A DNA stretch of 64,000 bases from Priestia koreensis (GTDB lineage: Bacteria; Bacillota; Bacilli; Bacillales; Bacillaceae_H), in contig NZ_LILC01000011.1 in assembly GCF_001274935.1 (NCBI RefSeq), positions 62,705-126,704 of the forward strand, in the 5' to 3' direction. The notes beneath the pieces were generated by a model that saw only the letters and a program-made list of their open reading frames with translations, was not told the origin of the DNA and ran no database searches. Of the stretch, positions 8,521 through 16,477 are shown piece after piece; position 1 is the stretch's first letter; each line of letters starts with the position of its first letter. Both the position numbers and the translations under genes were made by a program.

Positions 8521-9102
8521 GTCAAGACGAGGACACTGAAAAAGTCTGTAAAGGGTCGTGTTCATAACGGAGTCGGTTGATTTCCACTCTAGGTTGCTTC
8601 GCTTTCCGCGGGGCGTGCGGTGAGCCTCCTCGCCGTTCTTCGGGGTCTCACCTGTCACGCTCATCCCGCAGGAGTCTCGCACCTTCCGTTCCAAACAACC
8701 TAGAGCGACTGTATCAGATGTAGTGGCCAAGTTTCCATTTTGAAAGGAGCTTGGCTGTTTTTGCTTGATAAAGAAGAAAATCCATTTATTCAAAAGGAAG
8801 CATACTTCAAGGAGAAATCCAAGGAACGGTCTAAAATTGAAGCAAATAATAGCGAATTCAAGCATAGGCACGGGTATGATGTCGCCACATCCACGGGTCT
8901 CATTGTCATGGAAATGCAAGGGGCAATCGCCATTTTCACCCTCAACCTAAAAAGATGTGAAAGCTAATGAAGGAAAACATGGGAAGAAGAATGAAGAAAA
9001 AGCTGGATCTATTCCAAAAAACGGAATGGATCCAGCTTTTCTGTGTTACGTACTACTGATCATCTAAAAAAGCCAAAGTTTTTCAGTGGACTCGGTCAAG
9101 AC
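8521..9102 (+). mobile_element. IS1182-type element remnant with terminal inverted repeats and 8 bp target duplication
   Basis: A 566-base element (8529-9094) is flanked by GTCAAGAC direct repeats (8521-8528 and 9095-9102). Its ends are imperfect inverted repeats: GAGGACACTGAAAAA on the left, and the complement of TTTTTCAGTGGACTC on the right. Inside are a GC-rich core (8590-8710) closed by CTCTAGGTTG and CAACCTAGAG, a degraded transposase C-terminus (8770-8967), and a hairpin (8998-9041) whose arms share GGATCCAGC-type sequence, likely the terminator of the parent transposase gene. The transposase segment resembles DDE transposases of the IS1182 family. The element cannot transpose on its own. 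A shorter relative lies at 37.1-37.4 kb in inverted orientation. Confidence 0.75.
8770..8967 (+). pseudogene. C-terminal fragment of an IS1182-family transposase
   Basis: In this frame the translation reads KEKSKERSKIEANNSEFK followed by HRHGYDVATSTGLIVMEMQG and AIAIFTLNLKR, ending in a stop. The run of KIEA-N-ELKHRHGYD, then GL-MEMQGA-AIF-VNLKR, is the conserved tail of IS1182-type DDE transposases just after the catalytic glutamate region. The N-terminal three quarters of the enzyme are absent; upstream lies only the non-coding GC-rich core. Family identity is from recall of the motif and should be checked by a protein search. Confidence 0.65.
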
Positions 9103-9119
9103 TTCTCTCTTTTTAGTGC

Positions 9120-10049
9120 TTAAAACGAAAATACGTCTGTAGACAAGTAGCGTTCACCCGTATCGCATGCGATACATACCACAACTTCATCTGGACCTAA
9201 GCGCTTTGCGACTTCTAAGGCAGCAAAGCAAGCAGCTCCTGAAGATGGACCAACTAAGATACCTTCCTCAGAGGCGAGTCTTCTTGTAATGTCATACGCT
9301 TCTTCATCTTTGATGTGCATAATTTCGTTGTAAACATCTTGATTTAAGATTTTCGGAATGAACCCAGGACTTGTTCCGACCAATTTGTGTTTTCCAGGTT
9401 TTCCTCCAGCTAGGACAGGAGATCCTTTTGGTTCCACCACGTGCACCGTTAGGTCAGGATAATGGTCCTTTAATACTTCTCCTGTTCCGGTAATTGTTCC
9501 GCCCGTTCCTGCTGTTGCGACGAAAGCGGACAAGTCTTTGCCAATTTCCTTCATTGCTTCAACGATTTCAAGTGCAGTAGTATTTCGGTGAGCATCTGCA
9601 TTTGCTTCGTTACTAAATTGCATCGGCACAAAAGAATGAGGAATTTCTTTTGCAAGCTCCTCTGCTTTGCGGATAGCGCCGGGCATTTTTTCATCCCCAG
9701 GTGTTAGCACCACGTCGGCACCATATGCTTTTAGTAGATTGATACGCTCCTGGCTCATCGTGTCTGGCATTACTAAAATCGCTTTATATCCACGAGCGGC
9801 TGCATTCATTGCCAGTCCGATCCCTGTGTTCCCGCTTGTTGGCTCAATAATCGTAGACTGTGCTGACAATAATCCAGCCTTTTCAGCTTCAATAATCATG
9901 TTAAAAGCTGCGCGGTCTTTCACGCTTTTACTTGGATTAAAAAACTCGAGCTTTAAATAAACAGAAGCGCCTCCTTCAGGCTGAAGTTTATTTAATTTAA
10001 GGAGGGGCGTTTCGCCAATTAAATCGGCCATGTTTTGTACGACTTTCAT
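9120..10049 (-). CDS. ytkP: Cysteine synthase family protein (YtkP-type, CysK paralogue)
   Basis: A 309-residue fold-type II PLP enzyme. The PLP lysine lies in NPSKSVKDRAA (about residue 43), the substrate-binding loop is EPTSGNTGIGLA (about 70) and the phosphate-binding glycine loop is TAGTGGTITGTG (about 177). All are intact, so O-acetylserine sulfhydrylase activity is plausible: O-acetylserine plus sulfide to cysteine. Its position beside ytlP-ytlQ-amyX matches B. subtilis ytkP, a paralogue of the main cysK. The start ATG has AAAGGA about ten bases upstream. The gene ends against the interrupted terminator. No leader element typical of sulfur regulation (S-box, T-box) is evident upstream. 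Confidence 0.87.
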   Translation of the reverse strand: MKVVQNMADLIGETPLLKLNKLQPEGGASVYLKLEFFNPSKSVKDRAAFNMIIEAEKAGLLSAQSTIIEPTSGNTGIGLAMNAAARGYKAILVMPDTMSQERINLLKAYGADVVLTPGDEKMPGAIRKAEELAKEIPHSFVPMQFSNEANADAHRNTTALEIVEAMKEIGKDLSAFVATAGTGGTITGTGEVLKDHYPDLTVHVVEPKGSPVLAGGKPGKHKLVGTSPGFIPKILNQDVYNEIMHIKDEEAYDITRRLASEEGILVGPSSGAACFAALEVAKRLGPDEVVVCIACDTGERYLSTDVFSF

Positions 10050-10298
10050 TTCTGCTCATTCCTTTTCCTAAAGTATATCTTCCATACTAACATATCTTGC
10101 CCCAATTAGAGGTTCTCATCGATTCAATGAATACAGGATAGGGAAATGGCTGACGCTATCTCTTGAAAAGAGCCGGGTTTTTATAGTAATAGACTGAAGA
10201 AATGTGCATGATAATAAAAATAATTCATAATCCTGTTATCATAGGGGTAATACATATGAATGAACATCATCATTATTTGTAGAAATGAGTGAAAATCG

Positions 10299-10874
10299 TT
10301 GACTATCCATACACACTTTTTTATTGCGATTCCGCTACCATCAAAGCTGCAAATGGAATTAACAGAGTGGAAATCGAGTCAAATGCGCCAACTGCCTTTT
10401 AAGCAGTGGACGCACCTTGAGGATTATCATATTACCCTTTCATTTTTAGGGGAAGCCGATTCGGCAGCGCTTGAGAGTTTAACGTATCGTTTACAGGAAG
10501 TCGCTCAAGAATTTTTGTCTTTTGATCTAACGACTGAGCATTTACACACATTTGGGAATGATGAGACTCCTCGTATACTGTGGCTTGGAGTCGAGCAGGA
10601 GCCACTGTTGAATCAGTTGCAAAGCAAAGTACGGCAGATTTGCGATGACTCTGGTTTTCAAACAGACAACCGACCTTATACGCCGCATATAACCATTGCG
10701 AAAAAGTGGCAAGGTGAAGAGACTTTTCCGATCAACGAATATGAACAGAAGCAACCTATTTTTCCTTCATCTTTTTCTGTTGAGGCATTCTATTTGTATC
10801 GTATTCACATGGATCGTCAGCCTAAATACGAAGCGGTGGAAAGTTTTTCACTCCGAAATAACGCCGCTTTATAA
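10299..10874 (+). CDS. ytlP: RNA 2',3'-cyclic phosphodiesterase, LigT/ThpR family (YtlP)
   Basis: A 191-residue 2H phosphoesterase. Both catalytic H-x-T-x signatures are present: YHITLSFLG (about residue 45) and YTPHITIAKKW (about residue 130). Family enzymes hydrolyse 2',3'-cyclic phosphates at RNA ends. The only reasonable start is the TTG at 10299, since an in-frame stop lies three codons upstream and no ATG occurs before the first conserved block; the ribosome site is weak, so expression may be low. Gene order with ytkP upstream and ytlQ downstream matches B. subtilis. Confidence 0.83.
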   Translation: MTIHTHFFIAIPLPSKLQMELTEWKSSQMRQLPFKQWTHLEDYHITLSFLGEADSAALESLTYRLQEVAQEFLSFDLTTEHLHTFGNDETPRILWLGVEQEPLLNQLQSKVRQICDDSGFQTDNRPYTPHITIAKKWQGEETFPINEYEQKQPIFPSSFSVEAFYLYRIHMDRQPKYEAVESFSLRNNAAL

Positions 10875-10979
10875 ACGGTGTAGAAGATGATCGTTATGAC
10901 TCATGAAAATAGACTGGTAACATCCGATAAATAAGAGGGAGAGAAGAATGTACATAAAATTAATCAGGGGAAGATTAAC

Positions 10980-11912
10980 ATGGCACAGCTATTAAAGCTA
11001 CAAGATTATATTTCACGTTATGAGCAGCATATTTACGAATATCCATCTCGATTTATTCGATTGAAACAGCAAAACTGGAAGCACGCCAAGAGTCTGTTTG
11101 ATGAAGGGAAGTTTTTAACTCTTCCACATGAAGAGGTAGAAGAGAGTGAAGAGCCAAAGGCATCACTTTTTCAATCGATAAAGGGCTATTTTCAAAAAGA
11201 AAATAAAGAAGAGGTTGAAGAGCTTGAGGAGGAAGATGTATTTTTACATCCCGAATCTGTTGATCAAGATCTTCACGTATATAGTACAGAACCAAAGACA
11301 ATTGAGGATGCAAAGATATTGTTTTTAGAAAATTTATTGGAGATGCAGATTAAATGGGCAAGCTCTACTGCTTTTGAAATTTCAAACGTTGATCGCCGCT
11401 TTTACCATGATCCAGTGCTCCGTTATTTGCTTCAGCGTTTTCCTGACACATACCTCATACTCTATAAGCCTATTTTGGCTGTGAGAAAAGCAACGGTTGA
11501 AGTAGACATTGTCGTTCTTACCCCGATGGAAACATGGTGTATTTCAATTATAGAATCACAGCAGGGGAGCGTATTTCAATACTCGAAAGATCGTTTTTGG
11601 ACGGAGCTGTTTCAGGATAAACAAAAGAAAATCGTTAATCCACTTCTTAGTCTCAATCGAATGGGCAACGTGGTGCAAAGTCTTTACGAAGCAAACGGTC
11701 TAGATATTCCAATCAAGCGTATTTTATTAAGTCGAAATGGTTATTTCGATTGTCCAACTCCACCATATGGAGTTGAGCTAGTAGATGCAAGAAGTTACGA
11801 TAAATGGTTTGAAAAGGCGCGGAAATCAGTGTCTCCTCTTAAGCATAGTCAACTAAAGGCGGCGAATGCGTTGTTAAGAAGCAGCCAAACGACCGCAGAA
11901 ACTCGAATATGA
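10980..11912 (+). CDS. ytlQ: Conserved Bacillus protein YtlQ, possibly nuclease-related
   Basis: A 310-residue soluble protein. Residues 50-100 are strongly acidic and low in complexity (VEESEEPKAS, NKEEVEELEEEDVF), separating an N-terminal segment from a C-terminal half. The second half has an alternating strand pattern with AVRKATVEVDIVVLTPMETWCISII near residue 170, which recalls the core of NERD-type nuclease-like domains, but I cannot confirm the catalytic residues. Locus and length match B. subtilis ytlQ, of unknown function. It has a GGGGAAG site before the ATG and its own terminator. Confidence 0.7.
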   Translation: MAQLLKLQDYISRYEQHIYEYPSRFIRLKQQNWKHAKSLFDEGKFLTLPHEEVEESEEPKASLFQSIKGYFQKENKEEVEELEEEDVFLHPESVDQDLHVYSTEPKTIEDAKILFLENLLEMQIKWASSTAFEISNVDRRFYHDPVLRYLLQRFPDTYLILYKPILAVRKATVEVDIVVLTPMETWCISIIESQQGSVFQYSKDRFWTELFQDKQKKIVNPLLSLNRMGNVVQSLYEANGLDIPIKRILLSRNGYFDCPTPPYGVELVDARSYDKWFEKARKSVSPLKHSQLKAANALLRSSQTTAETRI

Positions 11913-11913
11913 G

Positions 11914-11950
11914 AAGAGTATCCCTCATGACTAAGAGGGGTATTTTTGTT
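11914..11950 (+). terminator. Intrinsic terminator after ytlQ
   Basis: GTATCCCTC pairs with GAGGGGTAT (with G-U pairs) across a seven-base loop, followed by TTTTTG. Confidence 0.65.
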
Positions 11951-12113
11951 TATCGGGTAGTGGTGATAGAAACGTATAAAAGTTGTTTATACTAGTACAA
12001 ATGAAAACGCACAGAGGATTTTCAACAATCGAGAGCGTAAACATAGAATACAATAGTAAAAGTAAAAAGCATTACTTGCTTATAACTTTATTGCGATTAA
12101 AGGACTGAAGCAT

Positions 12114-14261
12114 ATGAACGTCACCAAACGTGAGTACGAAGCTTATCTGGATACAATGGATACAGTCACTATTCTAGTACCTTATGAAGGTGAAATGCCA
12201 ACCGCGTTTTTTTTAATGGAACGGAATGAACAGATACAACTTCCGATTGCGAGAACGATTCATCTTCCTACTATGCAAAAATATGAATGTATCACAACGC
12301 TCCCAATTGAAATTGGAAAGCCGTATGAAATTATTGATTCAAGGTCTCGACGAACAGATCTTCAAATTGGAGCCGTTATTCGTACACCAGAATTTGATCA
12401 ATTATTTTTCTATACCGGCTCCGATTTGGGCGTTACGTTAACAGATACAGAAACCATATTTAAGCTATGGGCACCGAGTGCAATCGAAGCGAAAGTAAAG
12501 CTCCTTCATCCTGAAACGAAAGAAGAGAAAATGAAGGAGATGGTGAGAGGTGAAAAGGGAGTATGGACGTGGTGTGAGCCTCAAGATTTGGATGGTTGTC
12601 TCTATACGTATCTTGTTCGAATAAATGGTACTTGGGCAGAGGCTGTTGATCCTTATGCAAGAGCACTTACAGCAAACAGCGAGTATGGAATGATTATCAA
12701 TTTGACGCGTTCAACACAACCAATTGCCCCGAGGCCTGCTCTGGCAGCTCTAACGGATGCGATTATTTATGAGACGCATATACGTGATTTTTCGATCTCT
12801 CCACATAGTGGAATTAAGGCGAAAGGCACATACCATGCATTTACGGAAGAAAACACAACCACATCAAACGGCTACTCAACAGGTGTTAGCTATTTAAAAG
12901 AGCTCGGCGTTACCCACATTGAACTTCTTCCGGTGAACGATTACGGTGGCGTGGACGAAATGAACCCTTTAAAAGAGTATAATTGGGGGTATAATCCGCT
13001 GTATTTCAATGTTCCTGAAGGTAGCTATTCGTCAAATCCAAGCGATGGTTACACACGAGTGAATGAATTAAAGAAATTGATTAGCACTCTTCACCAAAAC
13101 GGGATGCGGGTCATTTTGGACGTCGTATACAACCACGTGTACGTTCGTGAAACGTCGTCGTTTGAGAAGCTTGTTCCTGGCTATTACTTTCGACATGATT
13201 ACTACGGAATGCCATCAAATGGGACCGGAGTTGGAAATGATCTTGCATCAGAACGAAATATGGTGAGAAAGTTTATAATCGACTCTATTTCGTATTGGCT
13301 TACCGAATTTCAAGTAGATGGATTTCGGTTTGATTTAATGGGAATATTGGATATTCAAACCATGAATGCGATTCGAGCATTGGCAGACAAGACGGATCCA
13401 ACTATTTTACTTTTAGGTGAAGGCTGGGACCTTAATACTCCTCTTCCATATGATCAAAAAGCAACGCTTTATAACGCAGAGAAAATTCCTGGAATTGCAC
13501 AGTTTAATGATCAGTTTCGAGATTATGTGAAGGGAAGTACATTTAATATTTATGATCGGGGCTATGCACTTGGACATCTCCATCGTAAAAACGATGTTAA
13601 GCAATCCTTGAGTGGAAGCGTCGCCTATGAAAAATACGGAAAATATCTTTTTGCAGAACCGTTTCAAAGTATTAATTATGTTGAGTCACACGATAATCAC
13701 ACGCTTTGGGACAAAATGAGTAAATGCAACCATTACGAAACCGACATTATTCGTCAAAAGCGCCATACACTCGCAACATCAATGGTGTTGCTTGCCCAGG
13801 GAATCCCGTTTTTGCATAGCGGACAAGAATTTTATCGAACAAAATTTGGTGTGGAAAATAGCTATAAAGATCCTGATTATATTAATCAGCTTGATTGGCA
13901 AAGACGTGAAAAGTTTGATGGAAATATTCAATTTATTCAGAAACTCATACGCTTTCGAAAGCAAGAAATGGCGCTACGTCTTCCGAGCCGTTCTCACATT
14001 CAACAGCACGTTCGGTTTTTGCAGACATCAGAAGCTGTCATTGCTTATCATCTGACACACATAAAAGAATTTAGTCAATGGAATGACCTTTTGCTAGCGT
14101 TTAATAATGACCTTAAAGAGCAAGAATTTGTGCTTCCTGACGGTAACCGTTGGCGTGTTTTATTGAAAGATCAATGCTTTTTCGATAAGGGAGAGGAGGA
14201 AGAAGTGGTATCTTCTTACAAAGTTCCACCTCTTAGCGTCTTGATTTTAGGTAGAGAATAA
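12114..14261 (+). CDS. amyX: Type I pullulanase AmyX (GH13)
   Basis: A 715-residue glycoside hydrolase that cleaves alpha-1,6 branches of glycogen, pullulan or imported limit dextrins. It has an N-terminal CBM48-like domain (TIFKLWAPSAIEAKVKLLHP, about residue 115) and a GH13 barrel. The barrel motifs are YNWGYNP (type I pullulanase hallmark YNWGYxP, about residue 293), DVVYNHV, DGFRFDLMG with the nucleophile Asp, LLGEGWD with the acid Glu, and YVESHDNHTLWDKM. There is no signal peptide, so the enzyme is intracellular, as for B. subtilis AmyX. A weak GACTGAAG-type site precedes the ATG at 12114. It ends in a terminator. Confidence 0.9.
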   Translation: MNVTKREYEAYLDTMDTVTILVPYEGEMPTAFFLMERNEQIQLPIARTIHLPTMQKYECITTLPIEIGKPYEIIDSRSRRTDLQIGAVIRTPEFDQLFFYTGSDLGVTLTDTETIFKLWAPSAIEAKVKLLHPETKEEKMKEMVRGEKGVWTWCEPQDLDGCLYTYLVRINGTWAEAVDPYARALTANSEYGMIINLTRSTQPIAPRPALAALTDAIIYETHIRDFSISPHSGIKAKGTYHAFTEENTTTSNGYSTGVSYLKELGVTHIELLPVNDYGGVDEMNPLKEYNWGYNPLYFNVPEGSYSSNPSDGYTRVNELKKLISTLHQNGMRVILDVVYNHVYVRETSSFEKLVPGYYFRHDYYGMPSNGTGVGNDLASERNMVRKFIIDSISYWLTEFQVDGFRFDLMGILDIQTMNAIRALADKTDPTILLLGEGWDLNTPLPYDQKATLYNAEKIPGIAQFNDQFRDYVKGSTFNIYDRGYALGHLHRKNDVKQSLSGSVAYEKYGKYLFAEPFQSINYVESHDNHTLWDKMSKCNHYETDIIRQKRHTLATSMVLLAQGIPFLHSGQEFYRTKFGVENSYKDPDYINQLDWQRREKFDGNIQFIQKLIRFRKQEMALRLPSRSHIQQHVRFLQTSEAVIAYHLTHIKEFSQWNDLLLAFNNDLKEQEFVLPDGNRWRVLLKDQCFFDKGEEEEVVSSYKVPPLSVLILGRE

Positions 14262-14336
14262 ACAAAGCGCCACTTTATCAATAAATTACCTGACAACTAC
14301 TTGACGCGAAAAGTACAATAGAGCTAAAATCTATAG

Positions 14337-14382
14337 ATGATGGCTATTGATATAGATATGCTCAATAGCCGTCTTTTTTATT
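14337..14382 (+). terminator. Intrinsic terminator after amyX
   Basis: GGCTATTGA (14342-14350) pairs with TCAATAGCC (14362-14370); the flanking GA and TC extend the stem, and TTTTTTA follows. Confidence 0.75.
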
Positions 14383-14430
14383 TAATAAACAATGACGATC
14401 AGATAGACATATGAAACTAAGATAAGTTAA

Positions 14431-15258
14431 GTGAAAACGAAATCCTTAAATGAAATGTGTGAGTTAAAATTGAAGGTGAATTGGTTGGAAAATATATTAG
14501 GAAGCGGCTGGGAAGTCACACCTGCTGGTGGTGCCACGGGAGATGCTTATTTTGCTCAAAACAGTGAGCGTAAGCTTTTTCTGAAGCGAAACTCTTCTCC
14601 TTTTTTGGCAGTTCTTTCAGCTGAGGGAATTGTACCGAAACTTGTGTGGACAAGACGGATGGAGAATGGTGATGTGATCACGGCTCAACATTGGTTAAAA
14701 GGTCGTGAACTAAAGCCAAAAGACATGGCATCTGAAAAAGTGACAGCTTTATTAAGTAAGATTCATCATTCGAAAGAATTATTAGATATGCTGAAACGAT
14801 TAGGAAAAGTGCCGCTATTACCTGAGCATGTGCTTCAGGATATTTACTCGCGTCTTGACGTGGAATTGATGAAGATTCCATTAATTCAGCAGGCTGTTCG
14901 ATATCTGCAACGAGATCTAGCAGCCGTACATCCTACCGATTACGTTGTTTGTCACTGCGATGTTAATCATAATAATTGGATGCTCAATGAAGAGGAGCAA
15001 CTGTATTTAATAGACTGGGACGGTGCTATGATAGCAGACCCAGCCATTGATCTTGGATTGCTTCTATACTGGTACATTCCTGAACAAAATTGGGAAGAGT
15101 GGCTACAAGCCTATGGTATTGAGCTATCAGATAACCTTCAAAAACGAATGAAATGGTACGTAATTAGTCAAACGATTCTTCAAATTCAATGGCATAAAAG
15201 CAAGCAAGAGCACAAAGATATGCAATATTGGGAGAAATACTTAGCGCAATTACTTTAA
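14431..15258 (+). CDS. ytmP: APH/choline-kinase-like phosphotransferase YtmP
   Basis: A 275-residue protein-kinase-like fold enzyme. The Brenner motif VCHCDVNHNNWMLNEE (about residue 173) carries the catalytic Asp and Asn, and LYLIDWDGAMIADPAIDLG (about 195) the second metal-binding Asp, as in aminoglycoside phosphotransferases and choline kinases. The phosphorylated substrate is unknown. The start is unsure: the frame opens at a GTG (14431), but TTG 14470 would also leave the conserved domain intact and neither has a clear ribosome site. The stop is separated by a single base from that of the convergent ytzH. Locus matches B. subtilis ytmP, next to amyX and trmB. Confidence 0.8.
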   Translation: MKTKSLNEMCELKLKVNWLENILGSGWEVTPAGGATGDAYFAQNSERKLFLKRNSSPFLAVLSAEGIVPKLVWTRRMENGDVITAQHWLKGRELKPKDMASEKVTALLSKIHHSKELLDMLKRLGKVPLLPEHVLQDIYSRLDVELMKIPLIQQAVRYLQRDLAAVHPTDYVVCHCDVNHNNWMLNEEEQLYLIDWDGAMIADPAIDLGLLLYWYIPEQNWEEWLQAYGIELSDNLQKRMKWYVISQTILQIQWHKSKQEHKDMQYWEKYLAQLL

Positions 15259-15259
15259 G

Positions 15260-15538
15260 TTAAGATAGGGTAGAGAGGTCATTTACCCATTGAGATAAAT
15301 TTTGCTGATTTGTGTGTATGTGTTGATTCAAATCCGGACAATCCTTCGCGGTTTGAGTATACGCGTAAATGTGATGTAACGTATCCTTTAGCCTTTCGTT
15401 CGTGGTACTATTGGCTAACATAGATTCAATGAGGCGACCAACTTGAGCACATTCGGAAGCTGTTCCGCAGCAATCGAGTTGGTGATCAGATAAAATATCT
15501 TTTAAAACGCCCATTTGATGAGAATAATCTAGTGGCAT
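15260..15538 (-). CDS. ytzH: YtzH-like conserved small protein
   Basis: A 92-residue soluble protein, MPLDYSHQMGVLKDILSDHQ onward, with two cysteine-containing turns (LDCCGTASECAQ and AKDCPD). I choose the ATG at 15538 over the in-frame GTG at 15547 because AAAGGATG lies about nine bases upstream of the former; the resulting length equals that of B. subtilis YtzH. Function is unknown; the name comes from the position between ytmP and trmB on the opposite strand. A 24-codon ORF with a much stronger ribosome site lies just upstream on the same strand. Confidence 0.75.
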   Translation of the reverse strand: MPLDYSHQMGVLKDILSDHQLDCCGTASECAQVGRLIESMLANSTTNERLKDTLHHIYAYTQTAKDCPDLNQHIHTNQQNLSQWVNDLSTLS

Positions 15539-15584
15539 CGCGTCCACATCCTTTCAAATGTAATCATTTTAGTTTTTGCTTTAC

Positions 15585-15659
15585 TTATCTCTTTATTCGT
15601 GAATGTTGAAGTATTTTCCCATTGGAAAATACTTTGTACGAGCATCGTTCAATGTCCAT
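15585..15659 (-). CDS. Possible 24-residue peptide upstream of ytzH
   Basis: On the minus strand an ATG (15659-15657) is preceded, at ideal spacing, by AAAGGAGG. The frame encodes MDIERCSYKVFSNGKILQHS then RIKR and a stop. The peptide is basic with one cysteine and no membrane segment. I do not recognise it. It sits about 45 bases ahead of the ytzH start, so it could be a small protein or a translated leader. The ribosome site is better than that of ytzH itself. No coding statistics are possible on so short a frame. Confidence 0.45.
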   Translation of the reverse strand: MDIERCSYKVFSNGKILQHSRIKR

Positions 15660-15747
15660 TAGAGGAACCTCCTTTACTGAGTCAGCAACGGACGATGTTA
15701 TTTTTATGATTATTTTTAGCGAATTATTTAATTAACGAGGTGTGAAT

Positions 15748-16392
15748 ATGCGTTTAAGAAATAAACCATGGGCGAAGGATCGTATTGCAGAAAATCCTCA
15801 GTACGTGGTAGCGAATCCAGAGTCTCACAAGGGAAACTGGAGTAAAGTATTTGGAAATGATAACCCGATTCATATTGAAGTTGGAACAGGAAAAGGGCAA
15901 TTTTTAGTCGGAATGGCAAAGCAAAATCCTAATGTGAATTATATTGGGATTGAACTATTTGAGAGCATTATTGTAGTCGCATTAGATCGTCTAATTGAAG
16001 AAAAACTTCCTAACCTTAAGCTACTGAATGTGGATGCGGCAACGTTAAATGATATTTTTGGAAAGAACGACGTCGAACGAGTTTATTTGAACTTTTCTGA
16101 TCCGTGGCCGAAAAACCGTCATGCAAAACGACGTTTAACATACAAAACGTTTTTAAAGCGATATGAAGATCTTTTAGTTGACGGCGGAGAAATTCATTTT
16201 AAAACGGATAATCAAGGGTTATTTGAATACTCTCTAACAAGCTTTTCAGAGTATGGACTGCTATTGAAATACGTAAGTCTAGATCTTCATAAAAGTGATT
16301 TTGAAGGAAATGTAATGACGGAGTATGAAGAGAAATTTTCAAACGCAGGTCAGCGCATTTATCGCTGTGAAGTAAAGTACCTCAATGACTGA
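15748..16392 (+). CDS. trmB: tRNA (guanine-N7)-methyltransferase TrmB
   Basis: A 214-residue SAM-dependent methyltransferase that makes m7G46 in tRNA. Motif I is [16 protein letters not shown] (about residue 42), and the substrate motif [16 protein letters not shown] (about residue 117) is diagnostic of TrmB. The ATG at 15748 ([13 protein letters not shown]) follows GAGG by seven bases and matches the usual TrmB start; the earlier in-frame GTG at 15742 sits on the ribosome site. A strong terminator follows. Confidence 0.92.
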   Translation: MRLRNKPWAKDRIAENPQYVVANPESHKGNWSKVFGNDNPIHIEVGTGKGQFLVGMAKQNPNVNYIGIELFESIIVVALDRLIEEKLPNLKLLNVDAATLNDIFGKNDVERVYLNFSDPWPKNRHAKRRLTYKTFLKRYEDLLVDGGEIHFKTDNQGLFEYSLTSFSEYGLLLKYVSLDLHKSDFEGNVMTEYEEKFSNAGQRIYRCEVKYLND

Positions 16393-16395
16393 TGA

Positions 16396-16435
16396 CAATC
16401 CCCTAGCTCTGTAGAGAGTAGGGGATCTTTTTTTA
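16396..16435 (+). terminator. Intrinsic terminator after trmB
   Basis: ATCCCCTA (16398-16405) pairs with TAGGGGAT (16419-16426), followed by seven T. Confidence 0.8.
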
Positions 16436-16477
16436 TGATACAATAAAAGGGAAATTTTCATGGGGGTGGAAAGAGAA

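Larger units (their letters stand above)
8506..9113. terminator. Bidirectional terminator split by an inserted element
   Basis: The left arm AAAAGAGAGAAG (8506-8517) and right arm CTTCTCTCTTTT (9102-9113) are perfectly complementary over 12 bases but lie almost 600 bases apart. Removing the element at 8529-9094 and one copy of the 8 bp duplication restores a classic terminator with a 10-base loop and T-tail between the convergent glycosyltransferase and cysteine synthase genes. Confidence 0.75.

Noticed and set aside
8464-8919. 151-codon minus-strand ORF across the 8.5 kb element
   Set aside because: It runs antisense through the end of the glycosyltransferase gene, the GC-rich core and the transposase remnant, has no ribosome site and resembles nothing; it is a by-product of the element.
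15742-15747. GTG at 15742 as the trmB start
   Set aside because: It overlaps the GAGGTG ribosome site; the ATG at 15748 fits the family start.
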